Shown: piece by piece, positions 46,165-55,181 of the stretch | How the letters are laid out: the number at the start of each line of letters is the position of its first letter | Numbering within the stretch: position 1 is the first letter of the stretch | Assembly (NCBI GenBank): GCA_016936655.1 | Contig: JAFGXL010000030.1 | Coordinates: forward strand, 33,591-97,590 | Reading direction: 5' to 3' | Source of the DNA: Nitrospirota bacterium | Lineage (GTDB): Bacteria; Nitrospirota; Thermodesulfovibrionia; Thermodesulfovibrionales; Dissulfurispiraceae | DNA length: 64,000 nucleotides | The notes under the pieces: model-generated | Told to the model about the DNA's origin: nothing | Seen by the model: only the letters and a program-made list of their open reading frames with translations | Database searches by the model: none | Translations under genes and position numbers: made by a program

Positions 46165-46893
46165 ATGCTTGATCTCCATAATTTAAGTTTCATGTCTGAC
46201 GGAAGGCAGATTATAAATGACCTGTCATTCACATTTCAAAAGGGTAAATTCTATGCCATAACCGGACCAAACGGCAGCGGCAAAACAACCCTCTCAAAGC
46301 TCATAATGGGCATACACAAAGCAACAACAGGCAACATTGTTTTTGCTGGCAAGGACATAACAAATTACACTGTTACAGAAAGAGCAAAAGCTGGCATAGC
46401 TTATGCCTTTCAGCATCCTGCAAGATTCAAGGGTCTGACACTAAGAGATCTTCTTAACATTGCTCTTGGAAAAGACCATAAGGCTGATATGAGAGACATA
46501 GTAGAAAAGATAGGCATATGCTCTTTTGAATTTCTTGATAAGCCTGTAGACTCAAAACTGTCCGGCGGAGAGATAAAAAAAATAGAGATGGCAACAACAA
46601 TAGCCTTGAATCCCAAAATTGTAATATATGATGAACCAGATACAGGAATAGACCTCTGGACAATAGATCCTATGGTCAATCTGCTCAAGAAAGAACAGAC
46701 AGAAAAGGGTACTACTACGATAGTAATAAGCCATAATAGGACATTTCTCGAGGCAGCTGATACAGTTATTCTCATTAAATCAGGTAAAATTGCCTACCAA
46801 GGGGACACCAGAGGGGCATTGCCTCTGCTGAGTGATCTCAGTATATGCAATCAAAACTGCAAGGTGCACGAAAATGATGGATGCTTTAGATAA
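46165..46893 (+). CDS. sufC: Fe-S cluster assembly ATPase SufC
   Basis: SufC is the ABC-type ATPase of the Suf scaffold. About 242 residues: start MLDLHNLSFM, Walker A GPNGSGKTT, signature KLSGGEIKKIEMAT, Walker B VIYDEPDTGID and the switch His VISHNR. GGCGG lies close to ATG 46165, so that start is chosen over 46144. sufB overlaps its end by 20 bases. No sufS, sufU or sufE is nearby. Confidence 0.92.
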   Translation: MLDLHNLSFMSDGRQIINDLSFTFQKGKFYAITGPNGSGKTTLSKLIMGIHKATTGNIVFAGKDITNYTVTERAKAGIAYAFQHPARFKGLTLRDLLNIALGKDHKADMRDIVEKIGICSFEFLDKPVDSKLSGGEIKKIEMATTIALNPKIVIYDEPDTGIDLWTIDPMVNLLKKEQTEKGTTTIVISHNRTFLEAADTVILIKSGKIAYQGDTRGALPLLSDLSICNQNCKVHENDGCFR

Positions 46894-47794
46894 AGAACTG
46901 CTCAAAGCTGTCTCAGGACTGGAACAGATACCAAAGGGCGCTTACAATATCAGAAAAAACGGCAAGCTGCTCACAAGAAATGTATCAGCCAATATAGATA
47001 TCGAATCACTCGAAGGATCCAGAGGGATAAGGGTAATAATCAAACCCGGAACAAAAAACGAGTCTGTACATATCCCTGTAATACTTACAGAAGCTGGACT
47101 CTATGATGTCGTATTCAATGAGTTTATTGTAGGAGATGACTGCGATGTGACAATTGTCGCAGGATGCGGCATACACTGCGGATCTTCTGAATCTGAAGGT
47201 CATGAGGGAGTACACCAGTTCAATGTAGGCAAGAACTCCAGAATGAAATATGTCGAGAAGCACTACGCAACCGGAGATGGAACAGGCAAGAGAATACTCA
47301 ATCCTACTACCAAAGTATTTCTCGAAGAGGGCGCTCGTGCAGAGATGGAACTAGCACAGATCGGCGGAGTGGACGACACAAAAAGAGTTAACGAGGCTGA
47401 GCTTGAAGCAAACTCTATGCTCCTCATAACCGAACATGTGCTCACAGAACGCGACCAGCAGGCAGTCTCATCAAACACCATAATGCTTAACGGCGCTGGC
47501 AGCAGAGCAAACATGGTATCGCGTTCAGTAATAAAAGGCAGTTCACGCCAGATATTCAACGCACTGATGGAAGCAAGGGCAAAATGCTTCGGACATATTG
47601 AGTGCGATGCGATAATAATGGACAATGGGATAAATGAGACCGTTCCTGCTCTTAAGGCGCTCCACCCAGATGCAGAGCTGACTCACGAGGCATCCATAGG
47701 AAAGATCGCAGACGAGCAGCTGCTGAAACTGATGTGTCTCGGAATGTCATACGACGACGCTGTAAATACAATAATCCAGGGCTTTTTGAAATAG
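46874..47794 (+). CDS. sufB: SufB/SufD-family scaffold protein, short form
   Basis: About 306 residues, well below the ~450-500 of proteobacterial SufB. The core SufBD fold is present with VAGCGIHCGSSESEGHEG, then RAKCFGHIECDAIIMD and ELTHEASIGKIADEQLLKLM. The ATG at 46874 has AAGGTG upstream and lies inside the 3' end of sufC. Size and two-gene layout match the SUF-like minimal system (SmsCB) described as ancestral. The exact class needs a tree. Confidence 0.85.
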   Translation: MMDALDKELLKAVSGLEQIPKGAYNIRKNGKLLTRNVSANIDIESLEGSRGIRVIIKPGTKNESVHIPVILTEAGLYDVVFNEFIVGDDCDVTIVAGCGIHCGSSESEGHEGVHQFNVGKNSRMKYVEKHYATGDGTGKRILNPTTKVFLEEGARAEMELAQIGGVDDTKRVNEAELEANSMLLITEHVLTERDQQAVSSNTIMLNGAGSRANMVSRSVIKGSSRQIFNALMEARAKCFGHIECDAIIMDNGINETVPALKALHPDAELTHEASIGKIADEQLLKLMCLGMSYDDAVNTIIQGFLK

Positions 47795-47805
47795 CACAAT
47801 AACCG

Positions 47806-47829
47806 CAGGGGCTGATACCCAGGCCCCTG
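47806..47829. other. Hairpin between sufB and the MATE gene
   Basis: A 7-bp stem (CAGGGGC with GCCCCTG) encloses a loop that includes GATACCCAG. No U-tract follows. The loop shares GATA(G)CCCAG with the hairpin at 46108-46147. Confidence 0.5.
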
Positions 47830-47842
47830 AATATGCTCTATT

Positions 47843-49210
47843 ATGCAGAAGAACTCCCCATCCTCAGATATAACTGCAGGAAATCTATGGTCAAACATTT
47901 GGCATATGTCATGGCCCATGTTCATTGTCATGCTCATGCACTTTGGCGTGGGTTTTATAGATATATATGTAGCAGGATTTCTAGGGTCTGATATCCAGGC
48001 AGCTGTTGGTTATGTAAGTCAGATATACTTTTTTGTTGTGATCGCAGCAAACGCTATAAGCATAGGCACGCTTGTGCTCATATCGAGGGCTATAGGATCA
48101 AAAAACCGAGCAGCAGCAGTAGATGTAGCCAGACAATCCCTCTATTTCGGTGCAGCAGCAGCGATAATACTAAGCATAATTGTCTATTTTTCGGCTGACT
48201 TCATAATCAGCATATCCGGCATACCGAGTCACCTTCATACGCCTGCCTCAGATTTTCTGACCATCTTCAGCTTGGCTCTTGCACCAAACTACCTGCTAAT
48301 TATTACAGGAGCGATATTCCGTGCAGGAGCAGAAATGAAGAAAGTGCTCATCACGATGGGGATAGTAAGCTTTCTTACCGCTGTCGGAGACTTTGCGTTT
48401 GTATTTGGCTGCGGACCGATCCCTGCTTTGGGATATAAAGGAATAGCCATAGCAACAGCCCTGTCCTTCGCAGCAGGTCTTGTTGTCTCTTTCATATTCA
48501 TGTATGCATCCAAACAGTGGAGGGATGTATTCAGAAATGGAGCAGGATTATCAAAGGATTTAATTAAAAAAATTATCGTCATCGGCTGGCCTCTAATACT
48601 GCTGCAGCTCACATGGAACACAGGCAATATATTTCTTTACACCATACTTTCATCTCTACCTGAAGGCAGCGTTACAGCGCTGGCATCTCTCACAAACGGC
48701 CTGAGGATTGAGGGTGTAATATATCTGCCTGCATTTGCCCTTAACATGGCTGCTTCAGTTCTGATAGGACAGAATTTGGGTGCAGGCAATGCGGAAAGGG
48801 CAGAAAAATTGGGTTGGAAGATAGCATATGCAGGCATTACTATAATAACCTTACTATCAGCAGTTATATTCGTTTTTGCCGGACAACTCGCAGGCATTGT
48901 TACAGACAATAAAGATGTTGCAGAAGAGACTGCCAGATATCTCAGAATCAACATGCTCTCAGAACCTTTTATGGCTTTGAGCCTTATTTTGGCTGGCGCT
49001 CTGCAGGGAGCCGGAGACACAAGAGGAGTTCTTTTGAATGTCTTTACCGGCACATGGATTATCAGGCTGCCTTTGGCTTACCTGCTGGCGGTAACAGCAG
49101 GACTCGGAGCTGCCGGAGCATGGATAGCTATGATCATTTCAATGACGATTCAGAGTATACTAATGGGTATAAGATTCAAAAGAGGAAGATGGAAGCATAT
49201 CGGCTTTTGA
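47843..49210 (+). CDS. MATE-family efflux transporter
   Basis: The 455 residues have 12 hydrophobic helices in two MatE halves (MSWPMFIVMLMHFGVGFIDI and WPLILLQLTWNTGNIF). The pattern is that of cation-drug antiporters (NorM/DinF-like). Substrates cannot be assigned. The ATG at 47843 has no strong ribosome site. It follows the sufCB pair. Confidence 0.9.
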   Translation: MQKNSPSSDITAGNLWSNIWHMSWPMFIVMLMHFGVGFIDIYVAGFLGSDIQAAVGYVSQIYFFVVIAANAISIGTLVLISRAIGSKNRAAAVDVARQSLYFGAAAAIILSIIVYFSADFIISISGIPSHLHTPASDFLTIFSLALAPNYLLIITGAIFRAGAEMKKVLITMGIVSFLTAVGDFAFVFGCGPIPALGYKGIAIATALSFAAGLVVSFIFMYASKQWRDVFRNGAGLSKDLIKKIIVIGWPLILLQLTWNTGNIFLYTILSSLPEGSVTALASLTNGLRIEGVIYLPAFALNMAASVLIGQNLGAGNAERAEKLGWKIAYAGITIITLLSAVIFVFAGQLAGIVTDNKDVAEETARYLRINMLSEPFMALSLILAGALQGAGDTRGVLLNVFTGTWIIRLPLAYLLAVTAGLGAAGAWIAMIISMTIQSILMGIRFKRGRWKHIGF

Positions 49211-49255
49211 TCACTCATAATTGCTGAATATCCTAAATAATCACAGGAGTCTATT

Positions 49256-50467
49256 ATGCTTAAACTCTACAACACACTGTCGCGTAAAATAGAAACATTC
49301 AGACCTGCATCTAAAAAACATGTATCTATCTTCACCTGCGGTCCGTCTGTATACCAAAGATCGCATATAGGCAATTTCAGGACATTTCTGTTTGAGGACA
49401 TACTGCTGAGGCATCTCGAATTTTCCGGATACAAAGTGACCAGGTGCATGAACTACACTGATCTGGAAGACAAGGCTGTAAAAGAAGCTGCCAACAGAAA
49501 AACAACACTCAAAAAACTTACAGACTCTAATATCAAAACATTCATAAAAGACATGAAACTGCTTAAGCTGAAGACTCCTGAATGTTTTCCGAGGGCATCA
49601 GAGCATATTGACGAAGCAGCTTCGATAATCAGCAGGCTGCTGAAAAAGAAGATAGCCTATTGGCACAACGGCAATGTCTATTTTGATCCGTTGAAGTATG
49701 ATGGATTTGGAAAACTCTTTGGACTCGACATGACCAGATGGCCAAAAAAGAAGAGACGCTTTCACAAAGATACTTACCCAGGCATACAATGGAATCTAGG
49801 TGACTTTATTCTATGGCACGGTGCAAAAAAAGGGGATTCTGTTTTCTGGGAAACAGAGCTTGGGAACGGCAGGCCGTCATGGAATATTCAGGATCCAAGC
49901 ATGATAACACCTTATTTTAACGAGACTCTCTCCATCTACTGCGGAGGGATAGACAACCTTTACAGGCATCATGACTACAATATGGCGATACTAGAATCTA
50001 TACGACCGTATAAAATGTCAAAATACTGGATGCATGGACTGCACCTCTATGCTAACAACCGCAAGATGTCAAAAAGCCTCGGCAACATTGTATACACTGA
50101 TGACCTTATAAAAAAAGGATGGGATCCAGAGCAGATAAGATTCTTTCTCTTTTATGGACACTACAGAAAGAGCCTCAACTTCTCTTATGAGAATATGGAC
50201 AAAGCCGGCAAAATACTCAGCCATTTCAAAAACAGAGTCAAACAGATCAGCAAGAAAGCATCAGGATTCACGAAATATGACAAGGCTGATGCGATAGTTG
50301 ACCAATTCACAAAGCATATGAATAATGATCTAGACATCAAATCAGCATTCGATTCAGTAGATGCAATTATTTCGTTGATCCAACCGAAAAATTTAAAACC
50401 TGCTGAAGCTGGAGCAGTTATAAAGACCCTAAAAAAAATCGACACTGTAATGCTTGTGATCTTCTGA
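49256..50467 (+). CDS. Cysteinyl-tRNA synthetase, divergent short form
   Basis: CysRS charges tRNA-Cys. The 403-residue product is shorter than the ~460 residues of E. coli CysRS. It keeps the HIGH-type SHIGNFRTF (about 37-40) and KMSKS (270-274), the Cys28 position (FTCGPSVY) and the catalytic-core order. The region normally GWHIECSAM reads SWNIQDPSM (Asp213), and PHHENE reads RHHDYN (Asn242). Two of four canonical zinc ligands are therefore changed. The C-terminal tRNA-binding part is short. It may be a paralogue or a divergent but working enzyme. It is followed by pepF 19 bases on. Confidence 0.82.
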   Translation: MLKLYNTLSRKIETFRPASKKHVSIFTCGPSVYQRSHIGNFRTFLFEDILLRHLEFSGYKVTRCMNYTDLEDKAVKEAANRKTTLKKLTDSNIKTFIKDMKLLKLKTPECFPRASEHIDEAASIISRLLKKKIAYWHNGNVYFDPLKYDGFGKLFGLDMTRWPKKKRRFHKDTYPGIQWNLGDFILWHGAKKGDSVFWETELGNGRPSWNIQDPSMITPYFNETLSIYCGGIDNLYRHHDYNMAILESIRPYKMSKYWMHGLHLYANNRKMSKSLGNIVYTDDLIKKGWDPEQIRFFLFYGHYRKSLNFSYENMDKAGKILSHFKNRVKQISKKASGFTKYDKADAIVDQFTKHMNNDLDIKSAFDSVDAIISLIQPKNLKPAEAGAVIKTLKKIDTVMLVIF

Positions 50468-50486
50468 AAACAAAGGAGAGATTTGT

Positions 50487-52295
50487 ATGAACAAAAAAAC
50501 CGGGATAAAAAAAGTCTGGAATCTGAAACCTCTTTTTGAGAGCGACAACGACCCAAAAATCAAACTTGAGCTGAAACTCATTTCCGACAAAAACTCAAAA
50601 TTCATAAAAAAATGGAAAAACAGACATGACTGGCTAATGGAGTCTGGCGCTCTGAAACAGGCTCTGGATGACTACGAAAATCTTAAAAGAAACTATGGGA
50701 CAGACGGAAATGTTGGATACTATTTTCTCCTCAGATCCCAGCAGGATCAGACATCTCCTGCTATAAAGGCCAGACTGAATATGGCAGAAGCAAGCTCTAG
50801 GGCTGTTGAAAATGAGATCCGTTTTTTTGAGCTCCATCTCGCAAAAATCCCTGTTAAACAGCAAAAGGCTTTTCTGGATTGTGAACAGCTGGCTAAATAC
50901 AGGCACTTCCTACGCCGCATATTTGCCCGTACAAAATATCTGCTCTCTGATGATGAGGAAAAGATTCTGAATCTCACTTCATCAACATCTTACGCAAACT
51001 GGATTAGGATGACTTCAGAGTTCCTCTCAAAAGAAGAGAGGAAAGTATATATTGAAGAAGGCGGAACAGCTATAAAGAACTTCAGTGAGCTCACCAGCTT
51101 AGTAAATAGCCCCAAAAAACGGGTGCGCGACTCTGCTGCCGCTGCAATTAATGAGATACTGCTTAAGCACTCAGACACAGCAGAGTATGAACTAAACTCA
51201 ATTCTCTGGCATAAAAAGACAGAAGACGAACTGCGTTCTGCAGAACGGCCTGATACACTTAGACATATAAGCGACGATATCGAGACACCGGTTGTAGACA
51301 CACTGATTACAGCTGTCACAGATAGATTTAATATAGCTGCTGAATATTACAAACTTAAAGCAAAACTGCTGAAAGTTAAAAAGCTCTCCTACCATGAGCG
51401 CGGAGTCGAGTACGGCAGAATTGAGTCGACTTTTTCATATCCTGATTCAGTTAAGCTCGTAAGCAGAGTTATGAAGGAACTCGACCCGGAGTTTGGCTCC
51501 ATCTTCGACGGTTTTGTGATCAACGGGTGCATAGATGCATATCCCAAAAAAGGTAAGGCAGGCGGTGCGTTCTGCATACATCAGCTGCTGAGCCAGCCCA
51601 CATACATAATGCTGAACCATACAGACAAGTTTGCTGATGTACTAACGCTGGCGCATGAGGCAGGCCATGGGATTAACAATGAGCTTATGCGCAAGAAACA
51701 GAATGCACTCACATTTGAGTCTCCCACATGCACAGCAGAGGTAGCGAGCACCTTTATGGAAGACTTTGTGCTGGAAGACATTATAAAAAAAGCAGATGAC
51801 CGCACAAAGCTGTCTGTAATGATGAGAAAGCTTAATGATGATGTATCTACCATCTTCAGGCAGATCGCTCTCTACAACTTCGAGACAGAGCTGCATAACG
51901 AATTCAGAAAGCAGAACTATCTGTCAAAACAGGAGATCGGAAGGATATTCAAAAAACATATGCAATCATATATGGGCAGATATGTTGAACAGTCAGAAGG
52001 ATCAGAAAACTGGTGGATATACTGGAGCCATATAAGATATTACTTCTACGTATATTCATATGCAAGCGGTCTGCTCATTTCAAAATCTCTCCAGAACGCG
52101 GTTAAGTCAGACAAGGCTTTTATTTACAAGGTCAAGAATTTTCTGTCAGCTGGATCATCCGACTCGCCTGCAAACATATTCCAGAATCTTGGGATTGATA
52201 TAAGAGACAGACGATTCTGGCAGAAGGGACTTGAGGAGGTAGAGACGCTGCTGGACAGGACAAGGCGATTGGCAAAAAAGCTGGGAGAAATATAA
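50487..52295 (+). CDS. M3-family oligoendopeptidase
   Basis: A cytosolic zinc metallopeptidase of the PepF/M3 type that trims peptides. The 602 residues contain the HExxH motif LAHEAGHGINNELM and a third zinc ligand Glu in TCTAEVASTFMED. The helical thimet-like fold is complete, with EGSENWWIYWSHIRYYFYVY near the C-terminus. AAAGGAGAG precedes the ATG. It ends at the strong terminator at 52297-52341. Confidence 0.9.
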   Translation: MNKKTGIKKVWNLKPLFESDNDPKIKLELKLISDKNSKFIKKWKNRHDWLMESGALKQALDDYENLKRNYGTDGNVGYYFLLRSQQDQTSPAIKARLNMAEASSRAVENEIRFFELHLAKIPVKQQKAFLDCEQLAKYRHFLRRIFARTKYLLSDDEEKILNLTSSTSYANWIRMTSEFLSKEERKVYIEEGGTAIKNFSELTSLVNSPKKRVRDSAAAAINEILLKHSDTAEYELNSILWHKKTEDELRSAERPDTLRHISDDIETPVVDTLITAVTDRFNIAAEYYKLKAKLLKVKKLSYHERGVEYGRIESTFSYPDSVKLVSRVMKELDPEFGSIFDGFVINGCIDAYPKKGKAGGAFCIHQLLSQPTYIMLNHTDKFADVLTLAHEAGHGINNELMRKKQNALTFESPTCTAEVASTFMEDFVLEDIIKKADDRTKLSVMMRKLNDDVSTIFRQIALYNFETELHNEFRKQNYLSKQEIGRIFKKHMQSYMGRYVEQSEGSENWWIYWSHIRYYFYVYSYASGLLISKSLQNAVKSDKAFIYKVKNFLSAGSSDSPANIFQNLGIDIRDRRFWQKGLEEVETLLDRTRRLAKKLGEI

Positions 52296-52296
52296 A

Positions 52297-52341
52297 AAAG
52301 ACTGAGTGATTGATCTCTTGCAGGACAATCACTCAGTCTTT
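52297..52341. terminator. Bidirectional intrinsic terminator
   Basis: A 16-bp perfect stem (AAAGACTGAGTGATTG, 52297-52312 with 52326-52341) has a 13-base loop. Read on the minus strand it is followed by a run of Ts, so it also terminates the coaD operon. Confidence 0.85.
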
Positions 52342-52349
52342 CAGTTAAT

Positions 52350-52832
52350 TTACTTTTTTGAGTATCTTTCCTTTAATGCCCTTTCTACAGGAGGAGGCAC
52401 AAGCCCTGATACAGATCCTCCGAATGAAGCCACCTCTTTCACTATAGTTGATGAAAGAAATGAATACTCTTCAGAAGGCATCATAAAAACTGTCTCGCTG
52501 TTATGATCAAGCCGTCTGTTCATCAAAGCTATCTGGAGCTCATACTCAAAATCTGACACAGCCCTTAGACCTCTCAATATTGCGGTGCCCCCCTTCTGAT
52601 TTACATACTCGACAAGCAGGCTGCTGAAAATATCGACGTGCACATTCTTTAAATCAGACACAGACTCTTTTATAAGAGCTATGCGCTCCTCTAGAGTAAA
52701 CAGCGGCTTCTTGCTTGAACTGGGAGCCACTGCTATAATCAGCTCATCAAAAATCCTGATGCCTCGGGTCACAAGATCAAGGTGGCCGTTGGTAAACGGG
52801 TCGAATGTGCCAGGGTAAACTCCAAGCTTCAT
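52350..52832 (-). CDS. coaD: Phosphopantetheine adenylyltransferase CoaD
   Basis: CoaD adenylates 4'-phosphopantetheine in coenzyme A synthesis. The 160 residues contain [16 protein letters not shown] (TxGH), the loop [16 protein letters not shown] and the [11 protein letters not shown] motif. Length is standard. It is the last gene of the minus-strand operon beginning at 61263; its start lies one base after the rsmD stop. Confidence 0.97.
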   Translation of the reverse strand: MKLGVYPGTFDPFTNGHLDLVTRGIRIFDELIIAVAPSSSKKPLFTLEERIALIKESVSDLKNVHVDIFSSLLVEYVNQKGGTAILRGLRAVSDFEYELQIALMNRRLDHNSETVFMMPSEEYSFLSSTIVKEVASFGGSVSGLVPPPVERALKERYSKK

Positions 52833-52833
52833 G

Positions 52834-53427
52834 TCACTCCTCCATTGAATTTGTTTTTATATATAGACTAAGTGAAGTATCGCCATATTTGTAGCGCTTT
52901 TTAAGCTTGAGACATAACTTCTGTTCAGGCATCTCTTTTTTTGAAGAGTGCTCTGCTATAACAACAGCATTTTCTGCAAGCAGCCCTTTGGCACAGATTA
53001 ATTCCATAACAGTCTCCCACTCCTGAAGATCGTAAGGAGGATCCATAAAAATTATATCAAAGCCTACAGATCTAGATAATCTGATCGATGTGGATAGAAA
53101 TCTTGCCGATTTTGAGCATATAACTGCAGAATTCTGCTCGAGGTTGAATGATGTAATATATTTTGATATTAAAGCTGCCCTTTTGTCATCTTCTTCCACA
53201 AATGCCACATAACTAGCTCCTCTGCTTAAAGCCTCTATTCCTACAGCTCCTGTGCCTGAGTATAGATCCAGCATCCTAGCTCCGTCTATGCGCTGTCCCA
53301 GAATATCGAATATCGCTTTTCTGACCTTTGCTGGAGTTGGCCTTAGATCATGGCCTCCGGGTGATTTGCTAAATGCCTTTTTGCTGCCTACAGCCCTGCC
53401 CTTTGCGTTGCCGCCTATTATTCTCAT
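52834..53427 (-). CDS. rsmD: 16S rRNA (guanine966-N2)-methyltransferase RsmD
   Basis: The 197-residue SAM enzyme methylates G966. The N-terminus is [12 protein letters not shown], then [15 protein letters not shown], motif [17 protein letters not shown] and the catalytic [10 protein letters not shown]. The rsmD-coaD pair is conserved in many bacteria. Confidence 0.94.
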   Translation of the reverse strand: MRIIGGNAKGRAVGSKKAFSKSPGGHDLRPTPAKVRKAIFDILGQRIDGARMLDLYSGTGAVGIEALSRGASYVAFVEEDDKRAALISKYITSFNLEQNSAVICSKSARFLSTSIRLSRSVGFDIIFMDPPYDLQEWETVMELICAKGLLAENAVVIAEHSSKKEMPEQKLCLKLKKRYKYGDTSLSLYIKTNSMEE

Positions 53428-53439
53428 AATATGTTTAAA

Positions 53440-54087
53440 TCAGCCGAGCATTGGATTGATAATACAGCATCCCTCATCTGTTGGAGATGATATTACAACC
53501 CGTCTGCCCTCCACTTTGAGCCTGCCTTCTGAATAGAGCCTTATAGCCTCTGGCAAAATTCTATGTTCCTGCATAAGTATCCTGGCTGAAAGAGACTCTT
53601 CAGTATCTTCAGAGCACACAGGCACAGCAGCCTGGATAATCACAGGACCAGTATCCATGCCCTCATCCACAAAATGTACAGTGCATCCGCTTATCTTCAC
53701 ACCATACTCAACAGCCTGTCTCTGACCATGGAGTCCGGGGAAGGCTGGAAGCAACGCAGGATGAATATTTATTATCCTGTTTGTATAAGCATCAATGAGC
53801 GGCTTCTTGACTACACGCATAAACCCTGCAAGCACAACAAGCTCTACTCCTCGTTTTATAAGCTCATCTTTTATAGAAGAAAAAAAAGCACCTTTTGAAG
53901 AAAACTCTTTGGAATTGATAAACAGATGTTCAATGGAGTGTTTTTTTGCCCTTTCAATAGCATAGGCGTCTGACTTGTCAACGATAAGCAGCTCTATCTT
54001 TGCCCTTAGAGCTCCAGCCTCTATCGAGTCTATTATCGCCTGAAAGTTCGATCCCCTTCCAGATGCGAGCACTCCTAGTTTGAGCAT
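53440..54087 (-). CDS. purN: Phosphoribosylglycinamide formyltransferase PurN
   Basis: PurN transfers a formyl group to GAR in purine synthesis. The 215 residues begin KLGVLASGRGSNFQAI and contain INIHPALLPAFPGLHGQ with the catalytic His, then KISGCTVHFVDEGMDTGPV with the catalytic Asp. It starts directly after the hemE stop. Confidence 0.96.
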   Translation of the reverse strand: MLKLGVLASGRGSNFQAIIDSIEAGALRAKIELLIVDKSDAYAIERAKKHSIEHLFINSKEFSSKGAFFSSIKDELIKRGVELVVLAGFMRVVKKPLIDAYTNRIINIHPALLPAFPGLHGQRQAVEYGVKISGCTVHFVDEGMDTGPVIIQAAVPVCSEDTEESLSARILMQEHRILPEAIRLYSEGRLKVEGRRVVISSPTDEGCCIINPMLG

Positions 54088-55113
54088 CTATTTGCCCCCT
54101 GCACTCACTTCGTGAACAGTTTCTACAAGAGCCTTTGCATTATCAACAGGAGTCTCAGGAAGTATGCCGTGGCCTAGATTAAAGATATGACCTTTTGCAG
54201 CCCTGCCCTTTTTCACAACATCAGCAGCCCTCTTTGCAACAATCTCCTTTGTGCCAAAGAGCGTGCATGGATCCAGATTGCCCTGCACTATTGCGTTAGA
54301 CCCCAGAGTTGTTATAGCGTCGCTTATATCTATCCTCCAGTCGAGACCCAGCACATCAGCTCCTGAGGTCTTGACATGGCTGAGCATGGCGCCGCAATTG
54401 AACGCAAAATATATCCTGGGCAGCGCTGGATTAAGTGCAGAAATTATTTTATTAACATATTTTAGAGCGAATTCATCAAAATCAGCTGGTGAGAGTATTC
54501 CTGCCCATGAATCAAATATCTGGACAGCATCAACACCTGCATCTATCTGAGCGTTCAAGTAACTTATCACGCAATCAGTTATCTTATCCATAAGCCTGTG
54601 GAACATTTCAGGCTCTTTATACATCATCCTCTTTGTGTTCACATAGTTTCTGGAGCTTCCGCCCTCTATCATGTATGTAGCCAATGTAAAGGGCGCTCCT
54701 GAAAATCCTATAAGTGGCACCTTCAGGCTCTGCTTGAGAAGTTTTACTGCATCCATTACAAAGGGCACATCCTCCTGAGGATCCAGAGTTCTAAGCCTGG
54801 ATATCCCTACACTGTCCCTTATAGGATCATAGAGTATAGGACCTTTTGACTCGGAAAATTCGAGCTTCATTCCTATAGCCTCAACTGGTATAAGTATGTC
54901 AGAAAAGAGAATAGCTGCATCTACTCCGAGTATGTCAACAGGCTGTAGGGTAACCTCTGCAGCAAGCTCAGGAGTTTTGCAAAGCGTAAGAAAATCGACC
55001 TTGCTACGCACCTTCTGGTACTCCGGCAGATAACGTCCAGCCTGCCTCATTATCCAGACAGGCGTATAATCGGTCTTTTCTCCTCTGCATGCCTTTAAAA
55101 AAGTATCGTTCAT
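54088..55113 (-). CDS. hemE: Uroporphyrinogen decarboxylase HemE
   Basis: HemE converts uroporphyrinogen III to coproporphyrinogen III. The 341 residues include PVWIMRQAGRYLPEYQ, ILFSDILIPVEAIG, GFSGAPFTLATYMIEG and FNLGHGILPETPV, covering all substrate contacts. The ATG at 55113 is chosen for GGAGGAG upstream and the standard N-terminus. Confidence 0.97.
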   Translation of the reverse strand: MNDTFLKACRGEKTDYTPVWIMRQAGRYLPEYQKVRSKVDFLTLCKTPELAAEVTLQPVDILGVDAAILFSDILIPVEAIGMKLEFSESKGPILYDPIRDSVGISRLRTLDPQEDVPFVMDAVKLLKQSLKVPLIGFSGAPFTLATYMIEGGSSRNYVNTKRMMYKEPEMFHRLMDKITDCVISYLNAQIDAGVDAVQIFDSWAGILSPADFDEFALKYVNKIISALNPALPRIYFAFNCGAMLSHVKTSGADVLGLDWRIDISDAITTLGSNAIVQGNLDPCTLFGTKEIVAKRAADVVKKGRAAKGHIFNLGHGILPETPVDNAKALVETVHEVSAGGK

Positions 55114-55181
55114 ATCTCCTCCGTAGAGTTTATAAAAAAACCATAACATCAGCTGGGGTGAGCATTGCATCATGCAGCTTA

